A stretch of 61,700 nt of DNA, taken from positions 1 to 61,700 of the IMG/VR virus record IMGVR_UViG_3300021131_000006. One strand, 5' to 3'. The stretch is from a virus. Numbering within the stretch: the first letter of the stretch is position 1; each line of letters begins with the position of its first letter. The translations under genes and the position numbers were made by a program. Below the pieces are notes generated by a model that searched no databases, was not told where the DNA came from, and worked only from the letters and a program-made list of their open reading frames with translations. Positions 43,521 to 52,500 of the stretch are shown here, piece by piece.

Positions 43521-44324
43521 TTGGCTAACGATTTAAAATGGATGTTATCATCCGATCAGCAATTCCCATATCAAGACGATAAAGCTATTGAGCTTTGGTT
43601 TAAAGTCATGAAGTGGTTTAAACCAGACGTAGTTGATTATTTGGGGGATACCGATGATCAAGCTTGTTATAGTAAATATACAGAAGGTAGATCAGCAGAA
43701 TTTTTACAGCTTCACAAAAATGATAGCAAGGATTTAATTGTCCCTATGATGCGTCATGAAGCAAAAGGTGCTAGAGATTTTTATGCAAAGACTAGAGAGA
43801 TGCTTCCAAATGCCCAGCTTTTTTCAGCATTGGGAAATCACGATATTAGAATCTTTGATTATTTAGATAAAAAGATGCCAGAATATTTGGCAGATATTAC
43901 ACCAGAATCATTATGGTCTTTAGATTCTTTGGGGTATGATTATATATATTACAATGAATTGCCAAGACATCGCTTTGGTGACATCCATGTACATCATGGT
44001 TTATCAATTGCAGATTCGGGTGCTGTAAGAAAAGATGTACTTGATTTACAGGTATCTTTAATTAGAGGCCATTCCCACAGAATTGCTTCACACTTTGCAA
44101 CTTATGAGTTGCCGATAGCAACAGGTGGAAGAAGTTTACGTGGCTATGAGATCGGTCATATGTGTGACGAGAAGTCTTCAGGAATGAAGTACACTCAACA
44201 CCATGACTGGCAAAAAGGTTTCGCTATCGCACACATTGAGAATGGTATTCATCCTCACGTACAGATAGTGGAAATTTCCCCAGACTATACATGTTATGTT
44301 GACGGGAAATTATTTAGTGTCTAA
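43521..44324 (+). CDS. Calcineurin-like metallophosphoesterase
   Basis: 267 residues, TTG start after AAAGG. Family motifs in order: S-D12-x-Q14, L-G42-D43 with D45/D46, G105-N106-H107-D108, HHG (near residue 155) and G183-H184-x-H186. The usual first-motif His is Gln (SDQQ instead of SDxH), which may alter the second metal site. Family members cleave phosphodiesters or phosphomonoesters. In phages they may act in DNA turnover or on nucleotides. The downstream replication genes suggest a nucleic-acid role, but this is not certain. Confidence 0.85.
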   Translation: MANDLKWMLSSDQQFPYQDDKAIELWFKVMKWFKPDVVDYLGDTDDQACYSKYTEGRSAEFLQLHKNDSKDLIVPMMRHEAKGARDFYAKTREMLPNAQLFSALGNHDIRIFDYLDKKMPEYLADITPESLWSLDSLGYDYIYYNELPRHRFGDIHVHHGLSIADSGAVRKDVLDLQVSLIRGHSHRIASHFATYELPIATGGRSLRGYEIGHMCDEKSSGMKYTQHHDWQKGFAIAHIENGIHPHVQIVEISPDYTCYVDGKLFSV

Positions 44325-44337
44325 AGGAGGCATAAAA

Positions 44338-44601
44338 ATGAAGATTAATCAAGCATTAGTCGCATCGTATGCTCGTAACTTGCTAGGTCAGGTTATCGCA
44401 GCAGCAACAATCGTTTCAAGCACAAGCCATGTTTCGATTGTTAATTTTAAGGGTGCTCAGATCGCACTTGTAGCAAACGCTCTTTGGGGTTCACTGGTTC
44501 CAGTAATCTTGCGTTTTGTTAACAAGAAGGATCCAGCATTTGGTATCGTTGCCCAGCAGGCTACAGATGCAGTCACAGATAAGTTGAAAGCTGCTAAGTA
44601 A
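44338..44601 (+). CDS. Small membrane protein, holin-like (tentative)
   Basis: 87 residues from ATG 44338, with an excellent AAAGGAGG. Two hydrophobic segments, NLLGQVIAAATIVSS (residues ~14-28) and IALVANALWGSLVPVILRFV (~42-61), and a basic, Lys-rich end. The size and topology fit a holin, but it lies 16 kb from the endolysin. Codon use is biased as in the capsid gene (CGT, ATC, GTT, AAC), implying strong expression. A virion or host-membrane function is an alternative. Confidence 0.6.
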   Translation: MKINQALVASYARNLLGQVIAAATIVSSTSHVSIVNFKGAQIALVANALWGSLVPVILRFVNKKDPAFGIVAQQATDAVTDKLKAAK

Positions 44602-44619
44602 TTAGAAGCAAAACTTAAT

Positions 44620-44805
44620 ATGTGGTGCAAGAAATGTCAAGGCAGAGTTTTTATAGATCGTGTGTTTTCCCAGCACCTTAGAGTAGAGTTATTTTGTTTT
44701 ATGTGCGGAAAAAGATGGTTTGTCAAGAAAGATGGAAATGCGTTCGGTAAATGGTTAAGCAAACAAGAAAAAAGGCTCAACGCCGATTATTGTATTTCTA
44801 CCTAA
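44620..44805 (+). CDS. Small zinc-ribbon protein
   Basis: 61 residues. CKKC (residues 3-6) and CFMCGKRW (~27-34) form a two-knuckle zinc ribbon, followed by a basic tail. Possibly nucleic-acid binding. The 3' end overlaps the next gene by 55 nt in another frame, more than usual, so either this end or the next start may be trimmed. Confidence 0.6.
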   Translation: MWCKKCQGRVFIDRVFSQHLRVELFCFMCGKRWFVKKDGNAFGKWLSKQEKRLNADYCIST

Positions 44806-45266
44806 ATGATTCACTTCATAAAGCACTTCAGATAAATCGTACTGAAGACACAGTGATTGCATGGGACTTTGTTAAGAGTAAGCGTGTGGCTTATAACTAC
44901 ACAGATGTGCAGAAAAATAAAAAACACGCTTATTCCATTTCTGAAGTAGGAAAAATAATTAATAGGCACGTTGATACAATTAAAAGACATTTAAGATCTG
45001 GGGACATTCCCAAGCCACAGCAAGCTCATGCATTAGATGATAAAACTAAATTGAGCAGATATTATTTTACAGATGAAGATATAAGAAACATTAGAGAATT
45101 TTTTAAAACCGTTCATATAGGTAGACCTAGAAATGACGGAAATGTAACTGCAAGTAATATTCCAAGTAAGGTAGAATTAGAAGCCCTACTGCGTAATGAG
45201 ACCGTCTTATACGTAAAGGACAACGATGGGGCATTTGTCCCAGTTTGGAAGCAACCTGAATGGTAG
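44751..45266 (+). CDS. HTH DNA-binding protein
   Basis: 171 residues. Residues ~60-110 have a MerR/excisionase-like helix-turn-helix: YSISEVGKIINRHVDTIKRHLRSGDIPKP, followed by RYYFTDEDIRNIREFF. The C-terminus ends YVKDNDGAFVPVWKQPEW. It may be a transcription or replication regulator. An in-frame start nearer residue 40 cannot be excluded because of the overlap with the zinc-ribbon gene. The last 57 nt of the gene are duplicated 142 nt downstream. Confidence 0.7.
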   Translation: MVKQTRKKAQRRLLYFYLNDSLHKALQINRTEDTVIAWDFVKSKRVAYNYTDVQKNKKHAYSISEVGKIINRHVDTIKRHLRSGDIPKPQQAHALDDKTKLSRYYFTDEDIRNIREFFKTVHIGRPRNDGNVTASNIPSKVELEALLRNETVLYVKDNDGAFVPVWKQPEW

Positions 45267-45491
45267 ATAAGAAATCAAATAAAGAAGCAACCCATGTGTT
45301 ACATCAAGCATTTAAAGTGTTGGAATTTACAATGGAATTGGCTGTACAATATATGTTAAAGACAACGATGGGGAGTTTATCCCAGTTTGGAAACAACCAG
45401 AATGGTAGATAATAAATTAAGTAAAGAAGCTAAGCATGCATTAGATATGTCTTTAACTGTATTAGAGCATGCTATGGAATTGGCTTTACAA
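45210..45491 (+). repeat. 142-bp-period diverged tandem duplication
   Basis: Copy 1 at 45210-45349 and copy 2 at 45352-45491 align without gaps at an offset of 142 nt. Each contains the last 18 codons of the HTH gene (ending PVWKQPEW stop) and the first ~29 codons of the following gene (MVDxK...KEA..V/AL). They differ at many third positions, so the event is not recent. Confidence 0.85.
45260..45412 (+). pseudogene. Truncated duplicate of the 45402 gene
   Basis: A 50-codon ORF beginning MVDKKSNKEATHVLHQ. Its first 29 residues are homologous to the start of the gene at 45402 (MVDNKLSKEAKHALDM). Then it runs out of frame through the second copy of the HTH gene's end, giving a meaningless tail (QYMLKTTMGSLSQFGNNQNGR). 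It is best read as a gene fragment left by tandem duplication, although a small protein may still be made. Confidence 0.65.
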
Positions 45492-45644
45492 AAGGAAGAG
45501 CTGGATGCTATAATTGCAATATCAGACAGAATGATGTTGCTATACCAGCACTTAGCAGATAAGAATACTAAGAAGTTTAAGACTGGCTTTGGCTTCCCAC
45601 CTTTAAAGAAGGAAGATGAACAAGATGGATCAGACGAAGATTAA
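45402..45644 (+). CDS. Small helical hypothetical protein
   Basis: 80 residues from ATG 45402; an in-frame TTG 45387 is not needed. Helical with EHAMELALQKEELDAIIAISDRMMLLYQHLADK and an acidic C-terminus (EDEQDGSDED). Such small acidic proteins lie near replication genes in many phages. Its 5' end is duplicated upstream. Confidence 0.65.
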   Translation: MVDNKLSKEAKHALDMSLTVLEHAMELALQKEELDAIIAISDRMMLLYQHLADKNTKKFKTGFGFPPLKKEDEQDGSDED

Positions 45645-45831
45645 AGTAGAACTACACTTTACACGCAATCTTGGAAACTTTGAAAGCGTTAAGGTCGGTC
45701 TAGGTATTGAAGACTGGGTTCGAGAAGGTGAAAACACCACCACTGCAACAGATCGTGTTTATAAGTTTGTTGAAAATCAACTAATTGAAAAAGTTAATCA
45801 AATAGAATCTGAGATTAAAGGTAAGAAATAA
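45625..45831 (+). CDS. Small hypothetical protein
   Basis: 68 residues from ATG 45625, preferred over ATG 45616 because AAGGAAG (45609-45615) is at the right distance. Predicted beta hairpin (KVELHFTRNLGNFESVKVGLGIEDWV) followed by a helix. Overlaps both neighbours slightly, as in a compact operon. Function unknown. Confidence 0.65.
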   Translation: MDQTKIKVELHFTRNLGNFESVKVGLGIEDWVREGENTTTATDRVYKFVENQLIEKVNQIESEIKGKK

Positions 45832-46160
45832 TGGCAAAGCAAGATGCTCAGCAGGCATACGCACTCGTATCTCTGTACATTGCCCTGTACAAAACACATT
45901 ACTCTAGACAACCAGTTGTAAATCGGTATAGAGAGAAGTGGGCCATGCAGGATGTTATTGATACTGTTGGATTTGATCGTGCTAAGCAATTGATAGAATA
46001 TTATTTTAAATGTAACAAGCCAGGCCATCCTTTAAACTGGTTCCTATACAACTTTGACAGAATAGATGACGTTATGGTAAAATCTGAAGCAGATAAAGAG
46101 CGTAGAAGAATGCTTATGGAGCAGACAAGAATTTTAGTAGAGACGGAATCTAATGAATAG
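45831..46160 (+). CDS. Possible helicase loader / replication accessory protein
   Basis: 109 residues, start in a TAATG overlap, stop overlapping the DnaB gene by 8 nt. It is helical with YREKWAMQDVIDTVGFDRAKQLIEYYF and a GHPLNWFLYNFDRIDDVM motif. Small helical proteins with a W..FL....I segment directly upstream of a DnaB-like helicase often serve as helicase loaders or replisome organisers. The assignment rests on position and pattern only. Confidence 0.55.
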   Translation: MAKQDAQQAYALVSLYIALYKTHYSRQPVVNRYREKWAMQDVIDTVGFDRAKQLIEYYFKCNKPGHPLNWFLYNFDRIDDVMVKSEADKERRRMLMEQTRILVETESNE

Positions 46161-47385
46161 TGAAGCAGCGGTACTATCAGCTGTATGTAAGAATAAAGAT
46201 ATAGCAACTATTTTAGCAGATAATGTTGATGATATTTTTCTTTCTCACCGTGATGTATGGGAAGGTCTTAAATCTTATTATCTTAAATTTAGAGCGGTTC
46301 CAGATGTAAGTGTACTTCAAGAAAAGTTTAAAGATTTTGAGCCAGAAGTAGTCAAAGGTGAGACTGGATATTATTTAGATAATCTTAAGAATGAATTTCT
46401 TACAAGTAGAATTAAAGATCTTCTTTTAAAAAACGGATCCCGTTTAAAAACAGATTCTGCAACGAGAGTCCTTATGGAGATGCAGACTGAAATATCTAAC
46501 CTTACAAGAATGACGGGCAATGTTCGAGATGTTGACCTTACAGATTTTGAAACTGCAGAAAAGCATTTTGAGTCTGTTCGTGAAAGATCTCTTGCCATGG
46601 GCGGTAGCCCAGGAATTAAGACGGGGTTTAAAGCCATTGACCTTGCTTACCCCACTGGAATGGCTCCAGGGCACCTTATAGTCATGATTGGATGGGCGGG
46701 TAGGGGTAAAACTTGGATGTCTTCTTATTTGGCTTGTAAGGCTTGGGAACAGGGTTTTAAGCCTATGATTATATCCCTTGAAATGTCTCCAGAAAATATG
46801 AGAGATCGTATTTATACTATGATGGGGTCGGGATTGTTTAAGGCTTCAGACTTTCAAAAGGGTATGGTAAATACAGATGATTTTCACACATGGGCATCAG
46901 ACAAGTTTACAGATAAGCAAGGATTTATTCTTATATCAAATGAGGGTGCTGGTCAAGTAACTCCAAATACAGTACAGGCTAAAATTGATCAGTATAAGCC
47001 TGATCTAGTTATCCTTGATTATCATCAGTTATTTAATGATTCATCTGGAGCCAAATCAGAAGTAGAAAGAAATAGAAATATTTCTCGTGACTTTAAATTG
47101 CTTGCTGTCCGAAACGCTATTCCAATTATTGATATTACTGCTGCTACTATGGATGATGTATCGGATCAAGAATCTCCACCATTGCTTTCACAAGTTGCAT
47201 GGTCCAAGGCTATTGAATACGATGCGGATATGGCGATGGCAATCCACAAACGACCAGATACAAATATCATGGAAATTGTAAGTAGAAAAAATCGTCATGG
47301 TACTGATTTTGCATTTTATCTAGATTGGGATCTTAATCGTGGTATAGTCCAAGAAATTTATGAAATGGACATTCCTCAGCTTTAA
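46153..47385 (+). CDS. dnaB: DnaB-like replicative helicase
   Basis: 410 residues. The N-terminal ~110 residues are a short DnaB N-domain (AAVLSAVCKN...). The RecA-like ATPase has Walker A G180-WAGRGKT187, a SLEMSPENM helix and Walker B LVILD289Y, then arginine-finger and DNA-loop regions (ISRDFKLLAV, SRKNRHG). It unwinds DNA at the phage fork as a hexamer. The gene lies in a run with primase, polymerase and SSB-like genes. It is shorter than bacterial DnaB (~470), as is usual in phages. Confidence 0.88.
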   Translation: MNSEAAVLSAVCKNKDIATILADNVDDIFLSHRDVWEGLKSYYLKFRAVPDVSVLQEKFKDFEPEVVKGETGYYLDNLKNEFLTSRIKDLLLKNGSRLKTDSATRVLMEMQTEISNLTRMTGNVRDVDLTDFETAEKHFESVRERSLAMGGSPGIKTGFKAIDLAYPTGMAPGHLIVMIGWAGRGKTWMSSYLACKAWEQGFKPMIISLEMSPENMRDRIYTMMGSGLFKASDFQKGMVNTDDFHTWASDKFTDKQGFILISNEGAGQVTPNTVQAKIDQYKPDLVILDYHQLFNDSSGAKSEVERNRNISRDFKLLAVRNAIPIIDITAATMDDVSDQESPPLLSQVAWSKAIEYDADMAMAIHKRPDTNIMEIVSRKNRHGTDFAFYLDWDLNRGIVQEIYEMDIPQL

Positions 47386-47395
47386 GTCTATGTAA

Positions 47396-47436
47396 TAGCC
47401 TTACTGTCTAGTATAATTAGATAGACAGTAAGGCTA
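47396..47436 (+). promoter_or_regulatory. Perfect 14-bp inverted repeat around a TATAAT box
   Basis: TAGCCTTACTGTCT (47396-47409) is the exact reverse complement of AGACAGTAAGGCTA (47423-47436). The 13-nt spacer holds TATAAT (47412-47417). The right arm contains the SD (TAAGG) and ends 2 nt before ATG 47439. This looks like an operator overlapping a promoter core, or a regulatory hairpin. It could also act as a terminator for dnaB, but there is no U-run. Confidence 0.75.
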
Positions 47437-47438
47437 AT

Positions 47439-47786
47439 ATGTTAAAGAGAACTATCAGAGCATTTCTAATTGGCGGGGTTATCAAAGATGACTCGTCAAT
47501 TGGCAATTCACGTTTAATGTATGAAAGAATATTATTACAAGATATGCGTGATAGAGGCTATGTTCCAGTTCTTGATTTAGAGCCACAGTTCTCAATTAAA
47601 TATAATGAAAATAAAGACACGTATAGTTTTAATTTAGAAATGTTTGGTGTCTATGTTGGTAAAAAGAAAGCGCAAGAAATAGAAGGTTTTTCTGGGCAAC
47701 AATTTTATAAAAGACATACCAAGCAAGTTATTAGTCCACCTCCTTCATTTACAGTAAACATCCCTCCCTACTTTGCAGTAGTATAG
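47439..47786 (+). CDS. Hypothetical protein under palindromic promoter
   Basis: 115 residues, ATG with TAAGG in the palindrome arm. It begins with a basic MLKRTIRAFLIGGVIKDDSS and contains RILLQDMRDRGYVPVLDLEPQFSI and YSFNLEMFGVYVGKKKAQE, with a Pro-rich C-terminus. The fold seems alpha/beta. No family named. Its own promoter suggests independent, possibly autoregulated, expression. Confidence 0.65.
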   Translation: MLKRTIRAFLIGGVIKDDSSIGNSRLMYERILLQDMRDRGYVPVLDLEPQFSIKYNENKDTYSFNLEMFGVYVGKKKAQEIEGFSGQQFYKRHTKQVISPPPSFTVNIPPYFAVV

Positions 47787-47804
47787 ACAGGTAATATACA
47801 TTTT

Positions 47805-47813
47805 TGATATAAT
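47805..47813 (+). promoter_or_regulatory. Extended -10 promoter TGATATAAT (leaderless start)
   Basis: Ends exactly 6 nt before ATG 47820. No SD is present (GTAAAG only), so primase is probably translated from a leaderless transcript. Confidence 0.6.
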
Positions 47814-47819
47814 GTAAAG

Positions 47820-48773
47820 ATGTTAATGCAAAGATATGCTCCAGGACAAATTAAAGAAATACTTGAAGGCATTGGCATTAAGATTCAGAATCAATCCTCA
47901 ACAAATTACTTTTGCTTTTGTCCATTTCATAATAACACTCACACGCCATCTTTTACTATTAGTAAAGAGACAGGTGCGTATATCTGCTTTAATCCTTCTT
48001 GTGATGTGAGGGGTGGCTTAGAAGATCTTATAATTCAAAAAGGATCTATGGGGCAGTTTGAAGCAGCAAGATTTCTTCGCATGCTACAAAAAAATCGTCC
48101 AGATACTTTTGATAAAGATCTTGAAGAGTTGTTTGATGAAAAGCCAGACTTTGTTGAGTTCCCGCAGGATACACTTGATGCATTGCACAGTGGTTTAAAC
48201 GAAGAGTCTAGGAGTTACTTTAATGGTCGTGGCATTAACGATGAGTCTATTGATTATTTTTATTTGGGATATTCACAAAAACAAGGAATGGTAACTGTTC
48301 CGCTTCATAGTCCTACAGGTATGCCAGTAGGAATCATCGGCAGATCAATAGAGGGAAAGCGTTTTAAGAATAGCGACAACCTTCCAAGAAGTTTAACTAT
48401 GTTTAATCTTCACAGGGCAAAGAAGGTAAGTCCAACAATTATTGTTTGTGAATCTTCTTTTGATGCTATTCGAATACATCAAGCTGGTTATCCAAATGTT
48501 GTAGCAACTTTGGGTGGCGGTATATCTAAGCAGAACATACATAATTTAAATAAATATTCGTCGTCAATCATCATAGCAACAGATGCTGACGAAGCGGGAA
48601 GAAAGCTTGGAATGGAAATTGTGGGTAAGCTTCCTAACAAAAGTATATCTTGGGCTTCATTTGATGATGGAGTCATATATCCAAATGGTGCAAAAGATGT
48701 GGGAGATCTCACAGATAAAGAAATAAAACAATGTATTAAAAATGCAATAACGCATTTTGAGTATATTAATTAA
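47820..48773 (+). CDS. DnaG-like DNA primase
   Basis: 317 residues. CHC2-type zinc finger C34-x2-H37...C56-x4-C61 at the N-terminus, then a helical linker and an RNA-polymerase-like region (ESRSYFNGRGINDESIDYFYLGYS). The TOPRIM domain has E211 (IVCESSFDAI) and D255-x-D257 (ATDADEAGRK). It makes RNA primers for lagging-strand synthesis. There is no C-terminal helicase-binding domain, so it is shorter than bacterial DnaG (~580), typical for phages with a separate DnaB. Confidence 0.88.
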   Translation: MLMQRYAPGQIKEILEGIGIKIQNQSSTNYFCFCPFHNNTHTPSFTISKETGAYICFNPSCDVRGGLEDLIIQKGSMGQFEAARFLRMLQKNRPDTFDKDLEELFDEKPDFVEFPQDTLDALHSGLNEESRSYFNGRGINDESIDYFYLGYSQKQGMVTVPLHSPTGMPVGIIGRSIEGKRFKNSDNLPRSLTMFNLHRAKKVSPTIIVCESSFDAIRIHQAGYPNVVATLGGGISKQNIHNLNKYSSSIIIATDADEAGRKLGMEIVGKLPNKSISWASFDDGVIYPNGAKDVGDLTDKEIKQCIKNAITHFEYIN

Positions 48774-48782
48774 TGGTATAAT
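48774..48782 (+). promoter_or_regulatory. Extended -10 promoter TGGTATAAT
   Basis: Starts directly after the primase stop. The ~45-nt leader before ATG 48829 holds a small GGGC...GCCC hairpin and AGGAG. It likely boosts the SSB-like gene. Confidence 0.6.
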
Positions 48783-48828
48783 AGTACTACAGGGCATTCT
48801 ATAGCCCCAAACACTTAGGAGAACATAT

Positions 48829-49500
48829 ATGGGAATCGTTACAGGCTTAGCAGCTATGAACAAAGCAATGGAACCAACACACACATCTTCAGATTCACAA
48901 AAGGGAAGATGGCTACAACTTAAAGACGGACAATCAGTAAAGATCCGTTTTCTTCAGGAGATTGATCCTGACTCAGCAAATTATAATAAAGAAGCAGGCC
49001 TAGGTATTGTAGGCATTGAACATACAAATCCAAGAGATTACAAGCGCAAGGCAGTTTGCACATTTGAAGACGAAGGTCAGTGCTTTGGTTGTGAGCAGCA
49101 TCGCCGTGATCCGAAGGCTGGATGGAAGGCACGTCCACGTTTCTACGTAAACGTCCTTGTAGAAGATGGCAATGAAGATCCTTATGTTGCTATTTTGTCA
49201 CAGGGAACTGGCGCAAAATCAGCTACACCAGAAATTGGATCTTATGCATCAGAGACTGGCAGCATTACAAACCTTGTATGGAAGTTAAAGCGCACAGGAG
49301 AAAAGACAGATACTAATTACAGTATCATCCCACTCCCAACTGCAGAAGTCAAGCCTCTTGATTTTTCAAAGTATGAGCTTTTTGATTTGCCAAAGACAGC
49401 TGTTAGAACAGTTGCATACGCTGATCAGGAAAACTTTTACATGGGCGTAGTATCAGACTCGTCTCAAGAATCAACCACGTCAACATCTGTTGAGTGGTAA
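48829..49500 (+). CDS. Single-stranded-DNA-binding-like protein
   Basis: 223 residues. GRWLQLKDGQSVKIRFLQE begins an OB-like domain, followed by KRKAVCTFEDEGQCFGCEQHRR (a CxGC metal-like site) and RFYVNVLVEDG. This arrangement resembles gp32-like phage SSBs with a zinc-containing OB fold. The Ser/Thr-rich end (SSQESTTSTSVEW) may contact partners. Codon use is biased (CGT/CGC, AAG), implying high expression. It has its own promoter and lies between primase and polymerase. Confidence 0.7.
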   Translation: MGIVTGLAAMNKAMEPTHTSSDSQKGRWLQLKDGQSVKIRFLQEIDPDSANYNKEAGLGIVGIEHTNPRDYKRKAVCTFEDEGQCFGCEQHRRDPKAGWKARPRFYVNVLVEDGNEDPYVAILSQGTGAKSATPEIGSYASETGSITNLVWKLKRTGEKTDTNYSIIPLPTAEVKPLDFSKYELFDLPKTAVRTVAYADQENFYMGVVSDSSQESTTSTSVEW

Positions 49501-49521
49501 TCTAAACTAAACGGAGTATTG

Positions 49522-52500
49522 GTGAATTTCACACATTTACATGTGCACTCGCACTATTCACTTATGGATGGCTTGTGTTCCCCTGAAGAGTTATTGACTG
49601 CTGCAAAAAATGCGGGACAAACAGCAATGGCTATTACAGATCACGGAACACTGTCATCTCATAGAGAAATGCAAGTTGCAGCTAAAAAGCTGGGAATGAA
49701 GCCAATACTTGGTTTAGAAGCATATATATCAGCAACAGATCGCTTTGACAAGCGTGATATTAAAAAGCGTGATGATAATACACAGGTATTTAACCACATC
49801 ATTTTACTTGCAAAAAATACTGAAGGTCTAAAGAATTTACAGAAGCTATCTGAAATTGCTTGGACAGAGGGTTATTACCGCAAGCCTAGAATTGACCTTG
49901 AAGTACTAGATGAGTACGGCAATGGTCTTATTGTTTTGTCTGGTTGCATGAATGGACTTATAGCAAAGGCTATCCAGCGCAATGATATGGATAAAGCTTT
50001 TGAATATGCCCGATGGTTTAAGAATAGATTTGGTGATGATTTCTATCTAGAGATGCAATCGCACAATGATAAAGAAATTAATGATGGACAAATTTTAATA
50101 TCTAAAGATCTCGGCATCAAGATGGTTGCTACTGGTGACTGCCACTATGCAACAAAAGATCAAAAAGCTTTAGAAGAAGTTTTGTTAATCCTTTCAACTA
50201 AACCAAACCTTGCCGAAGGTGTTAACTATGAATCTGGTAAAAAGATCAAGGATGTTTTTGAAAGATTAAACCATCTTTATCCAGATCGTCCTATTTCATT
50301 TCAAGATATAAATGTTTATATCCAAAGTTTTAAAGAAATTTCATCTGATTTTGGCGATGGCTGGGATCAAAGTATATACAGCAATACTCAAGAAATTGCT
50401 AATAAGGTAGAAGAGTACGAGTTCCATCAGAACCTACAGTTACTACCTAACCCTAAAAAAGATGCACACAAGCAGTTAATTCAAATGTGTAATGACACAT
50501 TAAAAGAAAAAGGATTAGAAAATGATCAATATAAAGAGAGACTGGAAGAAGAGCTTCAAGTCATCAAAGATAAAGAGTTTAGTAGTTATTTTCTTGTTGT
50601 TGGCGACATGGTACGTTGGGCTAAAGAAAACGAAATCATGGTTGGTCCAGGGCGAGGATCAGCAGCAGGATCGTTAGTCTGTTACCTGCTAGGAATAACA
50701 GAAGTAGATCCTATTAAGTATGATCTATTGTTCTTTAGATTTATTAACCCAGAACGTAATGACTTCCCCGATATTGATACAGATTTTATGGATCGCCGTC
50801 GTGGAGAAGTAAAAGAATTCTTGAGAAAGAAATTCAAGAATGTTGCCTCAATCTCCACCTATCAATATTTCAAAGATAAGGGTGTAGTTAGAGATGCGGG
50901 AAGAGTATTTGATGTACCGCTTGGAGAAATCAACAAAGCACTTAAGGGTGTAGAAACATTTGAAGAGTTTGAGTCTAATAAGAATGTAGACTGGTTTAAA
51001 CAAAAGTATCCAGAAGTTTTAAAGTTTGCATCCGAACTGCGTGGTAGAATCCGTTCAGTTGGAATTCACGCTGCTGGAGTTGTAGTTGCTAAAGAACCTA
51101 TTTCTAAGTACGCACCAATCGAATCTAGAAGCGACAAGGATGAAGATGTTTCAGGTCGTGTTCCAGTAGTTGCTTATGATATGGATCAGGCAGCAGATAT
51201 TGGTCTTATTAAATTTGACGTTCTTGGTTTAAAAACATTATCAGTAATTCAAGATACAGTTAACATGGTTAAGGAAAGGCACAAGGTTTCAATTGATCTT
51301 AATGCGTTGCCCTTAGATGATAAGTTTGTATTTGATGATCTAACTGGTGGTTTTACAAAGGGTGTATTCCAAGCTGAAGCAACGCCGTACACAAACCTAT
51401 TAATTAAAATGGGTGTTGATACATTTGAAGATCTAGTTGCATCAAACGCTCTTGTTAGACCAGGAGCTATGAATACTGTGGGTGCAGAGTATCTAGCACG
51501 TAAGCGTGGTGAGAAGATGGTGACTTACGTACATCCAATTATGAAGCCGTTTACAGAGCGTACATACGGAGTTATTATTTATCAGGAGCAGGTTATGCAG
51601 GCTTGCGTACACTTGGGCGGGATGTCATGGTCTGAGGCTGATAAAGTTAGAAAGATTATTGGTAAGAAGAAAGATGCAAAGGAATTTGATGTATTCAAAG
51701 ATAAGTTCATCGAAGGGGCAAGAAGTTATATTTCTAAGGAAGATGCTGAGCATCTATGGCATGATTTTGAAGCTCATGCTGGTTATTCCTTTAACCGTTC
51801 TCACGCTGTTGCTTATTCTATGGTCAGCTATTGGACTGCTTGGCTTAAGCATTACTATCCAACTGAGTTTGTATTTGCGCTCCTTAAAAATGAAGGAAAT
51901 AAAGATACCAGAACAGAATACCTCATCGAAGCTAAGCGATTGGGAATTAAGGTATTACTACCCCATGTAAATGAATCTGGATTAGATTTTACAATTCAAG
52001 GTAACTCAATTAGATTTGGTTTGTCAGATATTAAGTTTATTTCTGAAACCATTGGCAAAAAACTTATAAATGCTAGACCTTATAAATCTTATGCTCATCT
52101 TTTAGAAGTGGCACAGGAAAAGAAATCTGGTATTAATTCAAGAGCAATAGATTCATTAAATGCTATAGGGGCAGCAACTTTTGATGATAATCAGAGAACT
52201 GGCAAAGAATCTGAAAATTATTATGAGTATTTAAATATTCCAAAGTTTGATACTCGTGGAATAACAGCTCATATTAAATCTCAGGTGACTCCATTAGAAG
52301 AGTTCCTTGAAGAAGGAACGTTTATTCTTTGTGCAATGGTTAAATCCATTAAAAAGGGTAAGGGTTGGTCACGTGTAGAGCTGGTTGATGACACAGGAGC
52401 AATTGGTATTTTTCATAGCGAGAATACTCAAATTGAAACGGGAAATATGTATTTCTTCCTTGTTGGCGATAATAGAATTCATAGATATGTTACAATAGTG

